Below are positions 20,132 to 28,545 of a stretch of DNA of 64,000 nt, piece by piece. The notes under the pieces were generated by a model. The model did no database searches, was not told where the DNA came from, and was given only the letters and a program-made list of their open reading frames with translations. How positions within the stretch are numbered: position 1 is the stretch's first letter; each line of letters starts with the position of its first letter. Source of the stretch: Aquincola tertiaricarbonis (GTDB taxonomy: Bacteria; Pseudomonadota; Gammaproteobacteria; Burkholderiales; Burkholderiaceae_C); the NCBI RefSeq assembly GCF_023573145.1, contig NZ_CP097635.1, forward strand, positions 124,001 to 188,000. Reading direction: 5' to 3'. The position numbers were made by a program, and so were the translations under genes.

Positions 20132-20378
20132 GGGCAAACGCCTCCTTGCCGACCGGCCGATCCGCCATGGCTTCGCCGCCGTGCTTCTTCGGGTCAAAGG
20201 CGGCCAGCATCTGGTCCAGCGTGGGCTCCACCTCGGTTTCAATGACGATGCGACCAGGCTCGACGGTGACGCGCACGGGCGATCCATCCGACACGCCGGC
20301 CGCCTTCGCCATGGGCTTGGTGAGCCGCAACGCCAGGCCGTTGCCCCAGGTGCTGATCTGTGCCGATGAAGTAGCCAT
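20118..20378 (-). CDS. Antitoxin, MazE/AbrB-type DNA-binding protein
   Basis: An 86-residue protein with an N-terminal swapped-hairpin AbrB domain: TWGNGLALRLTKPMAKAAGV, then DGSPVRVTVEPGRIVIE. The acidic, flexible C terminus (about 50-86) would bind and neutralise the toxin encoded next. GGAG sits 6 nt upstream of the ATG. The promoter and direct repeats upstream (separate entry) suggest autorepression by the antitoxin or the complex. Confidence 0.88.
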   Translation of the reverse strand: MATSSAQISTWGNGLALRLTKPMAKAAGVSDGSPVRVTVEPGRIVIETEVEPTLDQMLAAFDPKKHGGEAMADRPVGKEAFAHGDT

Positions 20379-20392
20379 CTACAACTCCGTTG

Positions 20393-20443
20393 GTTGACAC
20401 CAGTGTATCAACGCGGTCGAGGCGTATCAACGTCCGTATCAAC
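20393..20443 (-). promoter_or_regulatory. mazEF promoter and operator repeats
   Basis: On the plus strand GTATCAAC occurs three times (20405-20412, 20424-20431, 20436-20443). An imperfect inverted partner, GTTGACAC (20393-20400), faces the first copy across CAGT, making a 20-bp dyad. On the minus strand the middle copy supplies a -35 element TTGATA (20425-20430). 17 nt further is a -10-like TACACT (20402-20407) inside the dyad. Binding of MazE to these boxes would cover the core promoter. Promoter assignment is inference from sequence. Confidence 0.6.
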
Positions 20444-20553
20444 AGCAGGACGGGGCGACTCCATCCTCCACCTGCAAGCCCTGGACGCGCTGAAACGCGG
20501 GGCCGCCTGGCGCATCGGCTTCGAATGCGCCTGCGCCTGGACAAGGCGGGGCG

Positions 20554-21903
20554 TCATAAGTACTTCGCCGGCACCGCAGCGGCCTCCGCCGTGACCCGCT
20601 CCAACCACTGCGCCTGCTGTTGCACGAAGCCGGCCAGAGACTCGATGAAGGGGCGCTCAGCGTCTTGATAGCCCGCCCAGGCCGCTTGCGCGGCTGCGGC
20701 GCCGAGGGCCGCCTTGGCCAGCCGGCGGCCCTCGCGCTGCATCAGCTTGCGGTCGATGCCGCAGCGTCTGGCGAAATCGGCCAGCGGGAAGGCAGCCACT
20801 TCGGTGGGTGCGAAGACATCGCCGATCGCCATCGCCAGTTCGGTGTCCAGCTGGGGGTACTGGCGCACGCTCACCAGGTCGTACCAGGGCGCTGGGGCCA
20901 GCAGTCCGCCAGGCCCGACGAAGAAGGAGAAATTCTTGCCGTGGGCGTCGCTGTTGCCGATGAGAAGCTGGAACAGCGCCCAGCGCAGCAAAGTCAGGCG
21001 GGTGGCCGCCTTTTGCGTGGCGCCATTCACGCAGCCGAAAAGCCGCGGCAGGCTCATCCCGTCGCGGAAGTTCTGCAACTCGGGGGCACTGCCCAGGTGG
21101 CGCTCGTACTTGAAGCTGACCGGCAGATCGCAAGCCTGGCAGGCGTCGATCACATGAAGGCGCTTGACCTGCGGGCCGGTCGGGGTCACCTCTAACAACC
21201 GGTCGAAGCGGCGCACCACCAGCACTGGTCTTGGGGTGCGCAGCAGGTCCACCTCTGCGGCCGGCAGGCCCATGCGGTGGGCGAGCGACATGCAGAAGTG
21301 CTCGTTGATCGCGAGGTGCGGCGTACGCGGATGGTCCGCGTCGGGCTTGAGCAGGTGGGTGGACGCGAGCGGCTGGCCGTCCACCAGCCACAACCGACCG
21401 CCCTCCGACAGCGGCCGGTCGAGGTAGACCAGCAGCTTGTCCTGCAGACCCGCCACCGACATGCGCACCCGGCCGTCCCACACGTTGAGGGGCAGTTCGG
21501 CACGCTGGCCGATGCGGGCGTCCAGTTCCTGCAGCGGCAACTCACGTGGTGGTGCCGCTGCCAACGTCGGCGCGCCGTTCGCCTCGAAGCGCAAGGCACC
21601 GGCGGTCTCGGCGCCCAGCGCGCGGATCAGGCCAAAGACGTTGGATCGAGACAGGCCGTTGTAGCGCGCGGCCACGTCCAGCGCCGTGCCTTCGGGCAAC
21701 AGATGCTCGATGAAGCGACGTAGGGAGGCGGAGGCGTGCGCATGCGCCGGACGCTCCAGCGGCAGCACCGGCGACAGCGGAAAGGCCTGAGGATCGGTGC
21801 GCCAGTCATCGGCATATTGCAGCTGCCACTGATCCGCAGTTGCATCGTGGGTGATCACCGCCATGCGGCGGTCGCCGGCCCAGAGTTGCAGGTCGTGGCT
21901 CAC
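20554..21903 (-). CDS. HipA-family serine/threonine kinase toxin
   Basis: A 449-residue kinase toxin. It has an N-terminal HipA_N-like part (LQYADDWRTDPQAFPLSPVLPL), an ATP-site region MSVAGLQDKLLVYLD and THLLKPD. The catalytic loop is GNSDAHGKNFSFF (Asp and Asn of the H/N-x-D type, about residues 312-324), and a metal-binding Asp lies in YDLVSVRQY. HipA proteins phosphorylate a target such as glutamyl-tRNA synthetase and induce dormancy. The GTG start overlaps the hipB stop as GTGA and is preferred to an upstream ATG inside hipB. All kinase residues I can see are present, so the toxin looks intact. Confidence 0.9.
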   Translation of the reverse strand: MSHDLQLWAGDRRMAVITHDATADQWQLQYADDWRTDPQAFPLSPVLPLERPAHAHASASLRRFIEHLLPEGTALDVAARYNGLSRSNVFGLIRALGAETAGALRFEANGAPTLAAAPPRELPLQELDARIGQRAELPLNVWDGRVRMSVAGLQDKLLVYLDRPLSEGGRLWLVDGQPLASTHLLKPDADHPRTPHLAINEHFCMSLAHRMGLPAAEVDLLRTPRPVLVVRRFDRLLEVTPTGPQVKRLHVIDACQACDLPVSFKYERHLGSAPELQNFRDGMSLPRLFGCVNGATQKAATRLTLLRWALFQLLIGNSDAHGKNFSFFVGPGGLLAPAPWYDLVSVRQYPQLDTELAMAIGDVFAPTEVAAFPLADFARRCGIDRKLMQREGRRLAKAALGAAAAQAAWAGYQDAERPFIESLAGFVQQQAQWLERVTAEAAAVPAKYL

Positions 21904-22172
21904 GGCTGCTTGGCGGGCGCCTCGCGCGCCCAAGGATGCTCTTTCGGCAGCACCATCAAGGCCAGGCCGAGGCCATCCAGCACCGCCATCACCTTGTCCA
22001 GGCGCACGCTGCCCTGGCCGTTTTCCAGCCGGGACATCAGGTCGACCGAGACGCCCAGCAGCCCGGCTGCGTCGTCGATGCGCAGGGCTTGGGATTTGCG
22101 CTGGCTGCGCACCACAGGGCCGAGGTCGGAAGGTTGCTTCAGCACCTGCGATGAGACGGACGGTAAGGTCAT
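21900..22172 (-). CDS. HipB-like XRE-family antitoxin
   Basis: A 90-residue helix-turn-helix protein. The HTH core is LGPVVRSQRKSQALRIDDAAGLLGVSVDLMSRLENGQG (written in parts: scaffold VVRSQRKSQ, recognition SVDLMSRLE), followed by VRLDKVMAVLDGLGL, typical of HipB. It is expected to bind HipA and repress the operon. It precedes hipA and couples to it. Repeated TCCGAAAT boxes lie around and upstream of its start. Confidence 0.88.
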   Translation of the reverse strand: MTLPSVSSQVLKQPSDLGPVVRSQRKSQALRIDDAAGLLGVSVDLMSRLENGQGSVRLDKVMAVLDGLGLALMVLPKEHPWAREAPAKQP

Positions 22173-22287
22173 TTCGGACTTTCAGAAATCAGAGCTGGTG
22201 TGGCGCACTTCGCGAAAAGTTTCCGTTTTTCCGAAATTAGCACAGGATCGTTCAGCCCATCAAGGGTTATTACTGAAACTCCGAAAT
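22171..22287 (-). promoter_or_regulatory. hipBA promoter region with repeated TCCGAAAT boxes
   Basis: The octamer TCCGAAAT occurs at 22230-22237 and 22280-22287, and inverted (ATTTCGGA) at 22171-22178, where it overlaps the hipB start codon. A short dyad TTTCAGAAA sits at 22180-22188. A minus-strand promoter can be drawn with -35 TTGATG (22258-22263) and -10 GCTAAT (22236-22241) at 16 nt; this -10 overlaps the central box. The stretch is noticeably richer in A+T than flanking genes. HipB binding is inference. Confidence 0.5.
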
Positions 22288-22297
22288 ACGCAGTCAA

Positions 22298-23332
22298 TCA
22301 ACCCGCCTCGACCCTCCCCCCATATCCCGCCACCGCCGCCGCCAGCGCGCTGCGCACTTGCTGCAGCAGCAGGTCATCGCCCAACACCCGCACGTCGCCG
22401 CCATGGCGTAGCACGTCCATGGCCAGTTCGGTGGGGTCGGTGTAGGGCAGGCTCAGGCGGTAGCTGCCGTCGGGCAGGCGCTCGCCCTGCTGCTGCGGGT
22501 GCCACTGCTCATGCGCCACCCACTCGGCCGCCTCCGGCGTGAACAGCAGCGTGGCCTGGCGCAGCGCCTTGCCGCCGAACACGCCGTAGCCTGCGTCCAG
22601 CGCGGCTTCCACCTCGGCGATGGGCACCTCCTGCGCGGGCGTGTCCAGCAGGCGGGCGTCGCGCACCGCGTCCACCGCGAAGCGGCGCAGGCCGCCGCTG
22701 GCGTGGCACCAGGCATCGAGGTACCAGGTATTGCGGTGGTACATCAGCCGCTGCGGCGACACCGTGCGCCACGAGGCCTGCTGCCGGCTGCGCACGTAAT
22801 AGTTCAGCTCGGCCTGGCGGCGCAGCGAGATGGCGCTGCCCAGCAGCTCGAAGTGCCGCGGCGACACCGCCCGTCGCGCCGGGCTGGCGATGCGGATGCG
22901 CTTCATCAGTGCCAGCGCATCGGCCTCGCTGGTGCCCAGCATGCGGTGCAGCTTGTCCAGCAGCGGCTGCAGGTGGCGCGCCAGCACGCCGCCTTCGTCC
23001 AGGCCCTGGATCAGCTGGTGCATGGTCAGCAGCGCGTGGATCTCGCGCTCGCTGAACCACACGCCCGGCAGCTCGTGCGTGGTGGCGCCGCGGGCCGGCG
23101 AGTCACCTGCCCCGGCCGGTGCCGCGCCGCTGGCAAAGCGGTAGCCGTTGTGGAAGCGGTCGTACTCGATGGGCGCGTCCATGCGGCTGCGCAGGTACTC
23201 CAGGTCGCGCTTCAAGGTGGCGCGCGACACGCCCAGCTCGTCCATCAGCTCGTTGAAGCTCACCAGGCCCTGCTCGGGCCGGCGGTTGCGGATCAGCAGT
23301 TCGATCTTGTAGAAGCGCTCGGTACGGTCCAC
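22298..23332 (-). CDS. WYL-domain transcriptional regulator (YafY family)
   Basis: A 344-residue regulator. The N-terminal winged helix begins VDRTERFYKIELLIRNRR, continuing FNELMDELGVSRATLKRDLEYLR. A central WYL domain follows (YHRNTWYLDAWCHASGGLRRFAVDAV), then a C-terminal WCX-like part with a Trp/Pro-rich strand order. WYL domains bind ligands, often nucleic-acid-derived, in regulators of defence and stress genes. A GTG start is chosen because the family consensus begins at this residue; another GTG lies 14 codons upstream. It is divergent to the uncharacterised gene at 23467 with a 134-nt gap, which makes that gene a possible target. Confidence 0.85.
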   Translation of the reverse strand: MDRTERFYKIELLIRNRRPEQGLVSFNELMDELGVSRATLKRDLEYLRSRMDAPIEYDRFHNGYRFASGAAPAGAGDSPARGATTHELPGVWFSEREIHALLTMHQLIQGLDEGGVLARHLQPLLDKLHRMLGTSEADALALMKRIRIASPARRAVSPRHFELLGSAISLRRQAELNYYVRSRQQASWRTVSPQRLMYHRNTWYLDAWCHASGGLRRFAVDAVRDARLLDTPAQEVPIAEVEAALDAGYGVFGGKALRQATLLFTPEAAEWVAHEQWHPQQQGERLPDGSYRLSLPYTDPTELAMDVLRHGGDVRVLGDDLLLQQVRSALAAAVAGYGGRVEAG

Positions 23333-23466
23333 GGCGGTAGCAGCGCCCGGTGGCGGGCGGCCAGGAAAAAACACACGCAGCGTAGCGCAGGCTCACGCCT
23401 TGAGCCTGTGACCACCCAGACTGGTGTTGCCGGGGATGTCCCGGCGCCTACTGCAAAGACCCGACC

Positions 23467-24681
23467 ATGGCCCAAGCCGCCCTTGCCTTCGCTCCCGAAT
23501 TCGGTGCCGAGCCCTCGGCCGCCGGCCATGCGCTGCAGCCCGCCGGCGCCCCCACCACCGCCTTCGAGCGCAGCGGCTGGGACATCGGCCGCGACCACGC
23601 CCGCTACGGCCTGACGCCGCCGGCCGACCAGATGCTGTTCGGCCACCCGGTGCGCCAAGGCTGGGACGCCGGCCAACCCGCCTTCCGCCGCCGCACCCGC
23701 CCCGCCACGCCCGCCGTGCGCCAGTGGCTGGCGCTGCGGCTGCAGGCCTGGCTGCGCGGCGCGGCATTTGAAGACCTGCAAGTCACCCCAAACCTGCTGC
23801 GGCAGATCACGGTGAGCCACTGCCCCGTGACCGGCGAACGGCTGACGCAGCACACCGGCCACGCCAGCGACGGCGTGATCGAGCGCCTGAACCCGCAGGC
23901 CGCCTACGCGGCCGGCAACCTGGCCATGATCAGCCGCCGCGCCCAGGCCGCCCGCGCCGGCCGCGACGCCCAGGCCGCGCTGCTGACCGCCCGTGAGGCC
24001 GAGGCCCTGCCCGCCGACGACACGCTGGAAGGCCTGACCGCTGCGCAGTGGCTGCGGCTGGCGGTGCTGATCAGCTTTGCCACGCCGCTGCCGCATGCGC
24101 AGGCCGCCGCGCTGCCGCTGCTGATGCTGCCGCCCAACCGCGTGCGGGTGCTGAACCCGGTGCAGGCGCTGCAGGTGGTGTTGTCGCTGCCCTTCGCCGG
24201 CACCGCCGAGCTGCCCCGGCTGGCGCCGATCGCCGCGCTGGTGCCGGCCCGCGCCCGCCCCGCCTTCCACGTGTTCATGACCACGCTGCTGGCCCGCCGC
24301 GTGGCCGGCGGCCACCCCTGGGACGCCGCCGCGATGAAGACCGCGATGCTGGCCGCCTGGACCGACCCGCTGATGCAGCGTCGCTGGCAGCGGCTGTCGC
24401 TGGAGCTGACGACGGCAGAAGCCGACGCCGTGATCCACGGCGCCACCCGCGCCGGGCTGGACGGCACGCCGTGGCGCGACAGCAGCTTTGCGCAGGCGAC
24501 CGAGGGCTGGGGTCTGCCGGTGCCGCAGCCGGCGGCGGCGCGCGGCGCGCCTTCGGCGCGGACGGGGCTGATCGCCCTGCCGGGGGTGGAGCGGCGCGCC
24601 AGCGGTGGCAGCCGCGTGCGGGTGGGCGTGGCGCCGGCGATGGTGGCGGGGAAGGGACTGCGCGGGGTGCGGGTGGGATGA
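23467..24681 (+). CDS. Uncharacterised protein with HNH-like segment
   Basis: A 404-residue protein I do not recognise. Residues about 110-160 read ITVSHCPVTGERLT, then ASDGVIERLNPQAAYAAGNLAMIS. The second block mirrors the SIDRI-x-P-x-x-GY-x-x-x-N pattern of McrA-type HNH nucleases, but the catalytic His pair is not obvious and only one Cys is present, so activity is doubtful. The rest is helical and Ala/Leu/Arg rich (LPHAQAAALPLLMLPPNRVRVLNPVQ). The last 60 residues are basic and low-complexity. There is no signal peptide. It is divergent from a WYL regulator next to two toxin-antitoxin modules, which is suggestive of an accessory or defence role but is not evidence of one. Confidence 0.7.
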   Translation: MAQAALAFAPEFGAEPSAAGHALQPAGAPTTAFERSGWDIGRDHARYGLTPPADQMLFGHPVRQGWDAGQPAFRRRTRPATPAVRQWLALRLQAWLRGAAFEDLQVTPNLLRQITVSHCPVTGERLTQHTGHASDGVIERLNPQAAYAAGNLAMISRRAQAARAGRDAQAALLTAREAEALPADDTLEGLTAAQWLRLAVLISFATPLPHAQAAALPLLMLPPNRVRVLNPVQALQVVLSLPFAGTAELPRLAPIAALVPARARPAFHVFMTTLLARRVAGGHPWDAAAMKTAMLAAWTDPLMQRRWQRLSLELTTAEADAVIHGATRAGLDGTPWRDSSFAQATEGWGLPVPQPAAARGAPSARTGLIALPGVERRASGGSRVRVGVAPAMVAGKGLRGVRVG

Positions 24682-24990
24682 GATGTGGTCGGCTGCTGGC
24701 AACACCCTGCGCGGGCGGCGTCCATCCGATGCCAGCTCAGTCGTGACACCGCAACTGCGCTATCAGCGACGCATTGCCGTCCGTACTCATCCGGCTGGAT
24801 GACGTGCGCGGCGACTTGGGCGAGGTCAGACACCAAGGAGCAGGTCGATGAGCGCTTGCTTGCGGTCATTGGCTCTGCTCATGCCGAACAGATGGCGATC
24901 AGCGCCACGCGGGGTATTTCAGCAACGGCGGCAGAATGCCGCCCCTGCCCGTCCTTGGTTGACGGACGCTAGTGCCCGGCAGAAACCTTG
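24682..24990. other. Intergenic region, no supported gene
   Basis: About 310 nt with lower G+C and no third-position G/C bias in any frame. Short open frames exist on both strands, but none has a ribosome-binding site or a recognisable product. It may be degraded sequence left by earlier insertions in this accessory patch. Confidence 0.5.
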
Positions 24991-25350
24991 ATGACACAGT
25001 TGATCGCACTCATGATCCACGCGGCAGATCCAGCGGCCGCTCGGGCCTGGTATCAGAATGCATTCCCCGACGCCGTCCATGTCCAGACCGTCCCTGGCCT
25101 GGAAACGCTGCACCTAGGCGGCGTTCAGCTTGAGTTCGTACCCGCCGACGACAAGGTTGCCTCCGGTGCAGCCGGCACGGTGCCGTACTGGGAAGTTCCC
25201 GATTGCACCTCAGTGCTGGCTTGGTTGCAGTCACAGGGCGCCGTCCTGTACCGCGGTCCGATGGCGATCGAGAACGGCCGGGTCATGTGCCAAGTACGGG
25301 ATCCTTGGGGCAACTGCATAGGTATCCGGGGTGCGCAGCGTCCAGCCTGA
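24991..25350 (+). CDS. Glyoxalase/bleomycin-resistance (VOC) family protein
   Basis: A 119-residue single-module VOC protein. Visible features: an opening strand LIALMIHAADPAAARAWYQNAFPDAVHV, the middle LHLGGVQLEFVPADD, and a closing CQVRDPWGNCIGIRG, in which DPWGN is the common C-terminal VOC motif. The fold supports metal-dependent lyase, dioxygenase or antibiotic-binding activities; the reaction is unknown. The metal ligands are not clear (Glu in LEFVP is one candidate), so it may be a binding protein. The ATG is preferred over the TTG immediately before it. Codon bias is weaker than in core genes, compatible with acquisition. Confidence 0.8.
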   Translation: MTQLIALMIHAADPAAARAWYQNAFPDAVHVQTVPGLETLHLGGVQLEFVPADDKVASGAAGTVPYWEVPDCTSVLAWLQSQGAVLYRGPMAIENGRVMCQVRDPWGNCIGIRGAQRPA

Positions 25351-25368
25351 AGCCCGGCTGCAGTGCCC

Positions 25369-25695
25369 CTACCGCCCCACCGCCTCCAGCAACTCCTGCT
25401 TGTTCATCTTCGACCGCCCCTTGACGCCCTTGTGCTTGGCCTCGTTGTACAGCTGCGCATAGGTGCGCCCGCCCTCGCCGGTGTGGGAGCGCTGGCCGCC
25501 GCGGTGGCTGGGGGAGACGTCGTTGACGGAGGACTTGCTGCCGGTCTTGGATTCGCCGTGCTGCGCCCGCTCCTTGTTCACGGTGCGGGCGGCGATCTCC
25601 TCGGCCACCTTCGTCGGCTTGCCGCGTTCCTTCAGGCCGCTCTTGATGTGCTCGTACTGCCGCTCGCGCTTGGCAGACCAATCGGTGCTGGGCAT
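25369..25695 (-). CDS. Small Rho-N/SAP-like basic protein (plasmid-stabilisation type)
   Basis: A 108-residue, highly charged protein. The N-terminal half (WSAKRERQYEHIKSGLKERGKPTKVAEEIAARTVNKERAQ) and the Gly/Ser-rich middle match a group of small proteins often named plasmid stabilisation or Rho-termination-factor-like. The C terminus YNEAKHKGVKGRSKMNKQELLEAV is a Rho_N-like helix-extended-loop-helix, a nucleic-acid-binding fold. No toxin partner is adjacent. Function is unknown; it is probably nucleic-acid associated. Confidence 0.7.
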   Translation of the reverse strand: MPSTDWSAKRERQYEHIKSGLKERGKPTKVAEEIAARTVNKERAQHGESKTGSKSSVNDVSPSHRGGQRSHTGEGGRTYAQLYNEAKHKGVKGRSKMNKQELLEAVGR

Positions 25696-25716
25696 GGGGG
25701 CTCCTTCGCTTGAAAA

Positions 25717-26127
25717 TCAGATGCCGTCGGGCACGGAGTACCACTGGCGCAGCACGTTGATCTCATCGATCAACGCCGCCTTGCACTGCTCGCAGCTCAG
25801 GCCGCTCATCGGGCCGATGTTCCAGTTGCAGCCGGTGGCGTCGCGCGGGTGCTTGATGATGGCCACGTCCACCAGGCCGCCGCACTCGGCGCGGTGCCAG
25901 GCCACGCCGCGCACCAGCTTCTGCACATGGCTGGCCGGGATCTGCAGGTGGCCGCGGCTGTCCCAGCGGCCGGCCAGCTGCACCTGCAGGTCCTCGTGCG
26001 CCTCGGCCCGGGTGGGAAAGGCCACCAACGACACCTCCATCGTCGTCAGCGACCGCTGCTTGTCCGAGACCATCGCCCAACGCCACAGAAGATCCACGTC
26101 CTGGACGAGCTCGTATTGCCACTCCAT
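25717..26127 (-). CDS. Uncharacterised 136-residue protein
   Basis: I do not recognise this family. The start is decided by a GGAGGT 6 nt before the ATG at 26127; the frame is open farther upstream, but into glgX antisense sequence. The product starts MEWQYELVQDVDLLWRWAMV and has a basic/aromatic middle with HVQKLVRGVAWHRAE. Cysteines at the C terminus (TGCNW, LSCEQCKAAL) could form a small metal site. There is no signal peptide or membrane segment. It is 21 nt upstream, in transcription order, of the Rho-N-like gene and could be co-transcribed with it. Confidence 0.6.
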   Translation of the reverse strand: MEWQYELVQDVDLLWRWAMVSDKQRSLTTMEVSLVAFPTRAEAHEDLQVQLAGRWDSRGHLQIPASHVQKLVRGVAWHRAECGGLVDVAIIKHPRDATGCNWNIGPMSGLSCEQCKAALIDEINVLRQWYSVPDGI

Positions 26128-26188
26128 ATCGACCTCCGCTGCCGATGCATGCGCCTGCAGGCAGCGGGCAAACACCGTTCCCGCCCGC

Positions 26189-28309
26189 TCAGCGTGAGAC
26201 GAACAGCAGCAGCGACCGGCCCGCCATCTGGCGCACTTCGCCGCCCGCTGCCATGCCGCCGTCGGCGTCAGGCTGGGCGGTGTCCACCGCCAGGGCCCAC
26301 TGGCGGCCGTCTTCGGGCGGCGGCGGCAGCGTGAAGTCGATGGGCTCATGCCAGGCGTTGAACAGCATCAGCACCGAGGCATCGTCGGCCGGGCGTTCCA
26401 GGTGGCTGCGCGGCGCGCGGCCGTCCAGCATCAGGCCGAAGCACAAGGTGTTGCCGTCCTCCCAGTGGCCGGGCTGCATCTCCTGCCCATCGGGGGCCCA
26501 CCACACGGCGTCACGCAGGCCCAGCTCCTCGTGCGGCTGGCCGGTGAGGAAGCGCCCGCGCCGCAGCACCGGCAGTTCGCTGCGCAGCGCCAGCAGCCGC
26601 TGCACGAAGGCCTGCAGCGCACGGCCACGGTCGTCGATGGCCTCCCATTGCAGCCAGGAGATGTCGTTGTCCTGGCAATAGGCGTTGTTGTTGCCGTGCT
26701 GGGTGCGGCCGAACTCGTCGCCCGCCACCATCATCGGTGTGCCCTGCGACAGCAGCAGCGTGGCCAGCAGGTTGCGCTGCTGCTGCGCGCGCAGGGCGTT
26801 GATGGCTTCGTCGTCGGTCGGGCCCTCGGCGCCGCAGTTCCAGGAGCGGTTGTCGCCGTGGCCGTCGCGGTTGTCCTCACCGTTGGCTTCGTTGTGCCGC
26901 TCGTTGTAGCTCACCAAGTCGGCCAGCACATAGCCGTCGTGCGCGGTGATGAAGTTGACGCTGGCCCAGGGCCGGCGGCCACGGCGGTTGAAGGTGTCGC
27001 CGCTGGCGGTCACGCAGCCGGCCAGCGCGGCGGCGGTGCCAGGCTCGCCCTTCCAGTAGCTGCGCACGGTGTCGCGGAAGCGGTCGTTCCACTCGGCCCA
27101 GCCCGGCGGAAAGCCGCCCACCTGGTAGCCGCCGGGGCCGCAGTCCCAGGGCTCGGCGATCAGCTTGACGCTGGACAGGATCGGGTCCTGGCGGCAGGCG
27201 TCGAGGAAGCCGCCACCGTCGTCGAAGCCATGCGGCTCACGCGCCAGGATGGTGGCCAGGTCGAAGCGGAAGCCGTCCACCTGCATCTCGGTCACCCAGT
27301 AGCGCAGGCTGTCGGTCACCATCTGCAGCACCCGCGGGTGGCTCAGGTTCACGGTGTTGCCGGTGCCGGTGTCGTTGATGTAGTAGCGCGGCTGGTCGGG
27401 CATCAGCCGGTAGTAGCTGGCGTTGTCGATGCCCTTGAAGCTGAGCGTCGGGCCCAGTTCGTTGCCTTCGGGCGTGTGGTTGTAGACCACGTCGAGGATG
27501 ACCTCCAGCCCCGCCTTGTGGAAGCGGTCGACCATCTCCTTGAACTCGTCGACGCTGGGCTCGCACAGGTAGTCGGGGTGCACCGCGAAGAAGCCGATGG
27601 TGTCGTAGCCCCAGTAGTTCTTCAGGCCCTTGTCCAGCAGGAAGGGCTGGCTCAGGAAGGTCTGCGAAGGCAGCAGCTCGATGCTGGTGACGCCCAGCTG
27701 CTTCAGGTGCTGGATCACGGCCTCATGGCCCAGGCCCTTGAAGGTGCCGCGCTCGGCCTCGGGCACCTGCGGATGGCGCTCGGTCATGCCTTTGACGTGG
27801 GCTTCGTAGAACACGGTGCGGTCCCAGGGCACGCGCACGCGTTCACGCATCTTCCAGTCGAAGCTGCTGTCCACCACCACGCACTTGGGCACGAAGGGCG
27901 CGCTGTCGCGCTCGTCGAAGCTCAGGTCGGCATCGGGGTGGCCCACGGTGTAGCCGAACAGCTCGTCACGCCACTGCACCTCGCCCACGTGGGCGCGGGC
28001 GTAGGGGTCGAGCAGCAGCTTGTGGGGGTTGAAGCGATGGCCCTTCTCGGGCTCGTACGGGCCGTGCACGCGGTAGCCGTAGCGCTGGCCGGGCTGGATG
28101 CCGGCGATGTGGCCGTGCCACACCTCGTCGGTGTACTCGGGCAGCGCGATGCGCGCCAGCTCCTGCTGGCCGCTCTCATCGAACAGGCAGACCTCCACCT
28201 TGGTGGCGTTGGCGGAGAACAGCGCAAAGTTGACACCGTCGCCGATGCAGGTCGCACCGCGCGGGTGCGGCGTGCCTTCGCTGAGGCGGGCGTCGTAGGA
28301 AGTGGGCAT
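26189..28309 (-). CDS. glgX: Glycogen debranching enzyme GlgX
   Basis: A 706-residue GH13 isoamylase-type enzyme that removes short branches from phosphorylase-trimmed glycogen. An N-terminal CBM48-like part ([28 protein letters not shown]) precedes the barrel. Catalytic residues are visible: the nucleophile Asp in [11 protein letters not shown], the acid/base Glu in [16 protein letters not shown], and the transition-state Asp in [17 protein letters not shown]. Length is normal for GlgX. It stands alone, without glgA, glgB or glgP beside it. The start at 28309 begins [12 protein letters not shown]; 18 more in-frame codons upstream are possible but unlike the family. Confidence 0.93.
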   Translation of the reverse strand: MPTSYDARLSEGTPHPRGATCIGDGVNFALFSANATKVEVCLFDESGQQELARIALPEYTDEVWHGHIAGIQPGQRYGYRVHGPYEPEKGHRFNPHKLLLDPYARAHVGEVQWRDELFGYTVGHPDADLSFDERDSAPFVPKCVVVDSSFDWKMRERVRVPWDRTVFYEAHVKGMTERHPQVPEAERGTFKGLGHEAVIQHLKQLGVTSIELLPSQTFLSQPFLLDKGLKNYWGYDTIGFFAVHPDYLCEPSVDEFKEMVDRFHKAGLEVILDVVYNHTPEGNELGPTLSFKGIDNASYYRLMPDQPRYYINDTGTGNTVNLSHPRVLQMVTDSLRYWVTEMQVDGFRFDLATILAREPHGFDDGGGFLDACRQDPILSSVKLIAEPWDCGPGGYQVGGFPPGWAEWNDRFRDTVRSYWKGEPGTAAALAGCVTASGDTFNRRGRRPWASVNFITAHDGYVLADLVSYNERHNEANGEDNRDGHGDNRSWNCGAEGPTDDEAINALRAQQQRNLLATLLLSQGTPMMVAGDEFGRTQHGNNNAYCQDNDISWLQWEAIDDRGRALQAFVQRLLALRSELPVLRRGRFLTGQPHEELGLRDAVWWAPDGQEMQPGHWEDGNTLCFGLMLDGRAPRSHLERPADDASVLMLFNAWHEPIDFTLPPPPEDGRQWALAVDTAQPDADGGMAAGGEVRQMAGRSLLLFVSR

Positions 28310-28502
28310 GCGGGTCGTCCAGGCAGTACGGCGGTGGGGCCGGCAGTGCGCACAGGGGCGCACCGCCAGCGGGAGCCCCGATGCTCCGTGCCGCCTGTAC
28401 CGGCGTGTATCGGCGCGCCACGCCAGCGCGCGTCGGACAGCGCCGACGCCGCCGCCACAATCGACCGCCGCCCCACACTGCGCTTGCCCAGCGCGCAGCG
28501 GC

Positions 28503-28525
28503 GATAATTCACCAATAAGTTAACT
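28503..28525 (+). promoter_or_regulatory. TetR operator upstream of the tetR-like gene
   Basis: AATTCACC (28506-28513) followed after 4 nt by AGTTAACT (28518-28525) is a degenerate copy of the perfect dyad found upstream of the Bug gene. The left arm is identical; the right arm matches 5 of 8. A -10-like GATAAT (28503-28508) overlaps it. This suggests weak autoregulation by the TetR protein; no good -35 is seen. Confidence 0.5.
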
Positions 28526-28545
28526 GAGCCCCTCCGCCGCCCGCC

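Noticed and set aside
24685-24972. A 95-codon frame in the gap after the HNH-like gene
   Set aside because: No ribosome-binding site, no G/C third-position bias, and no recognisable product.
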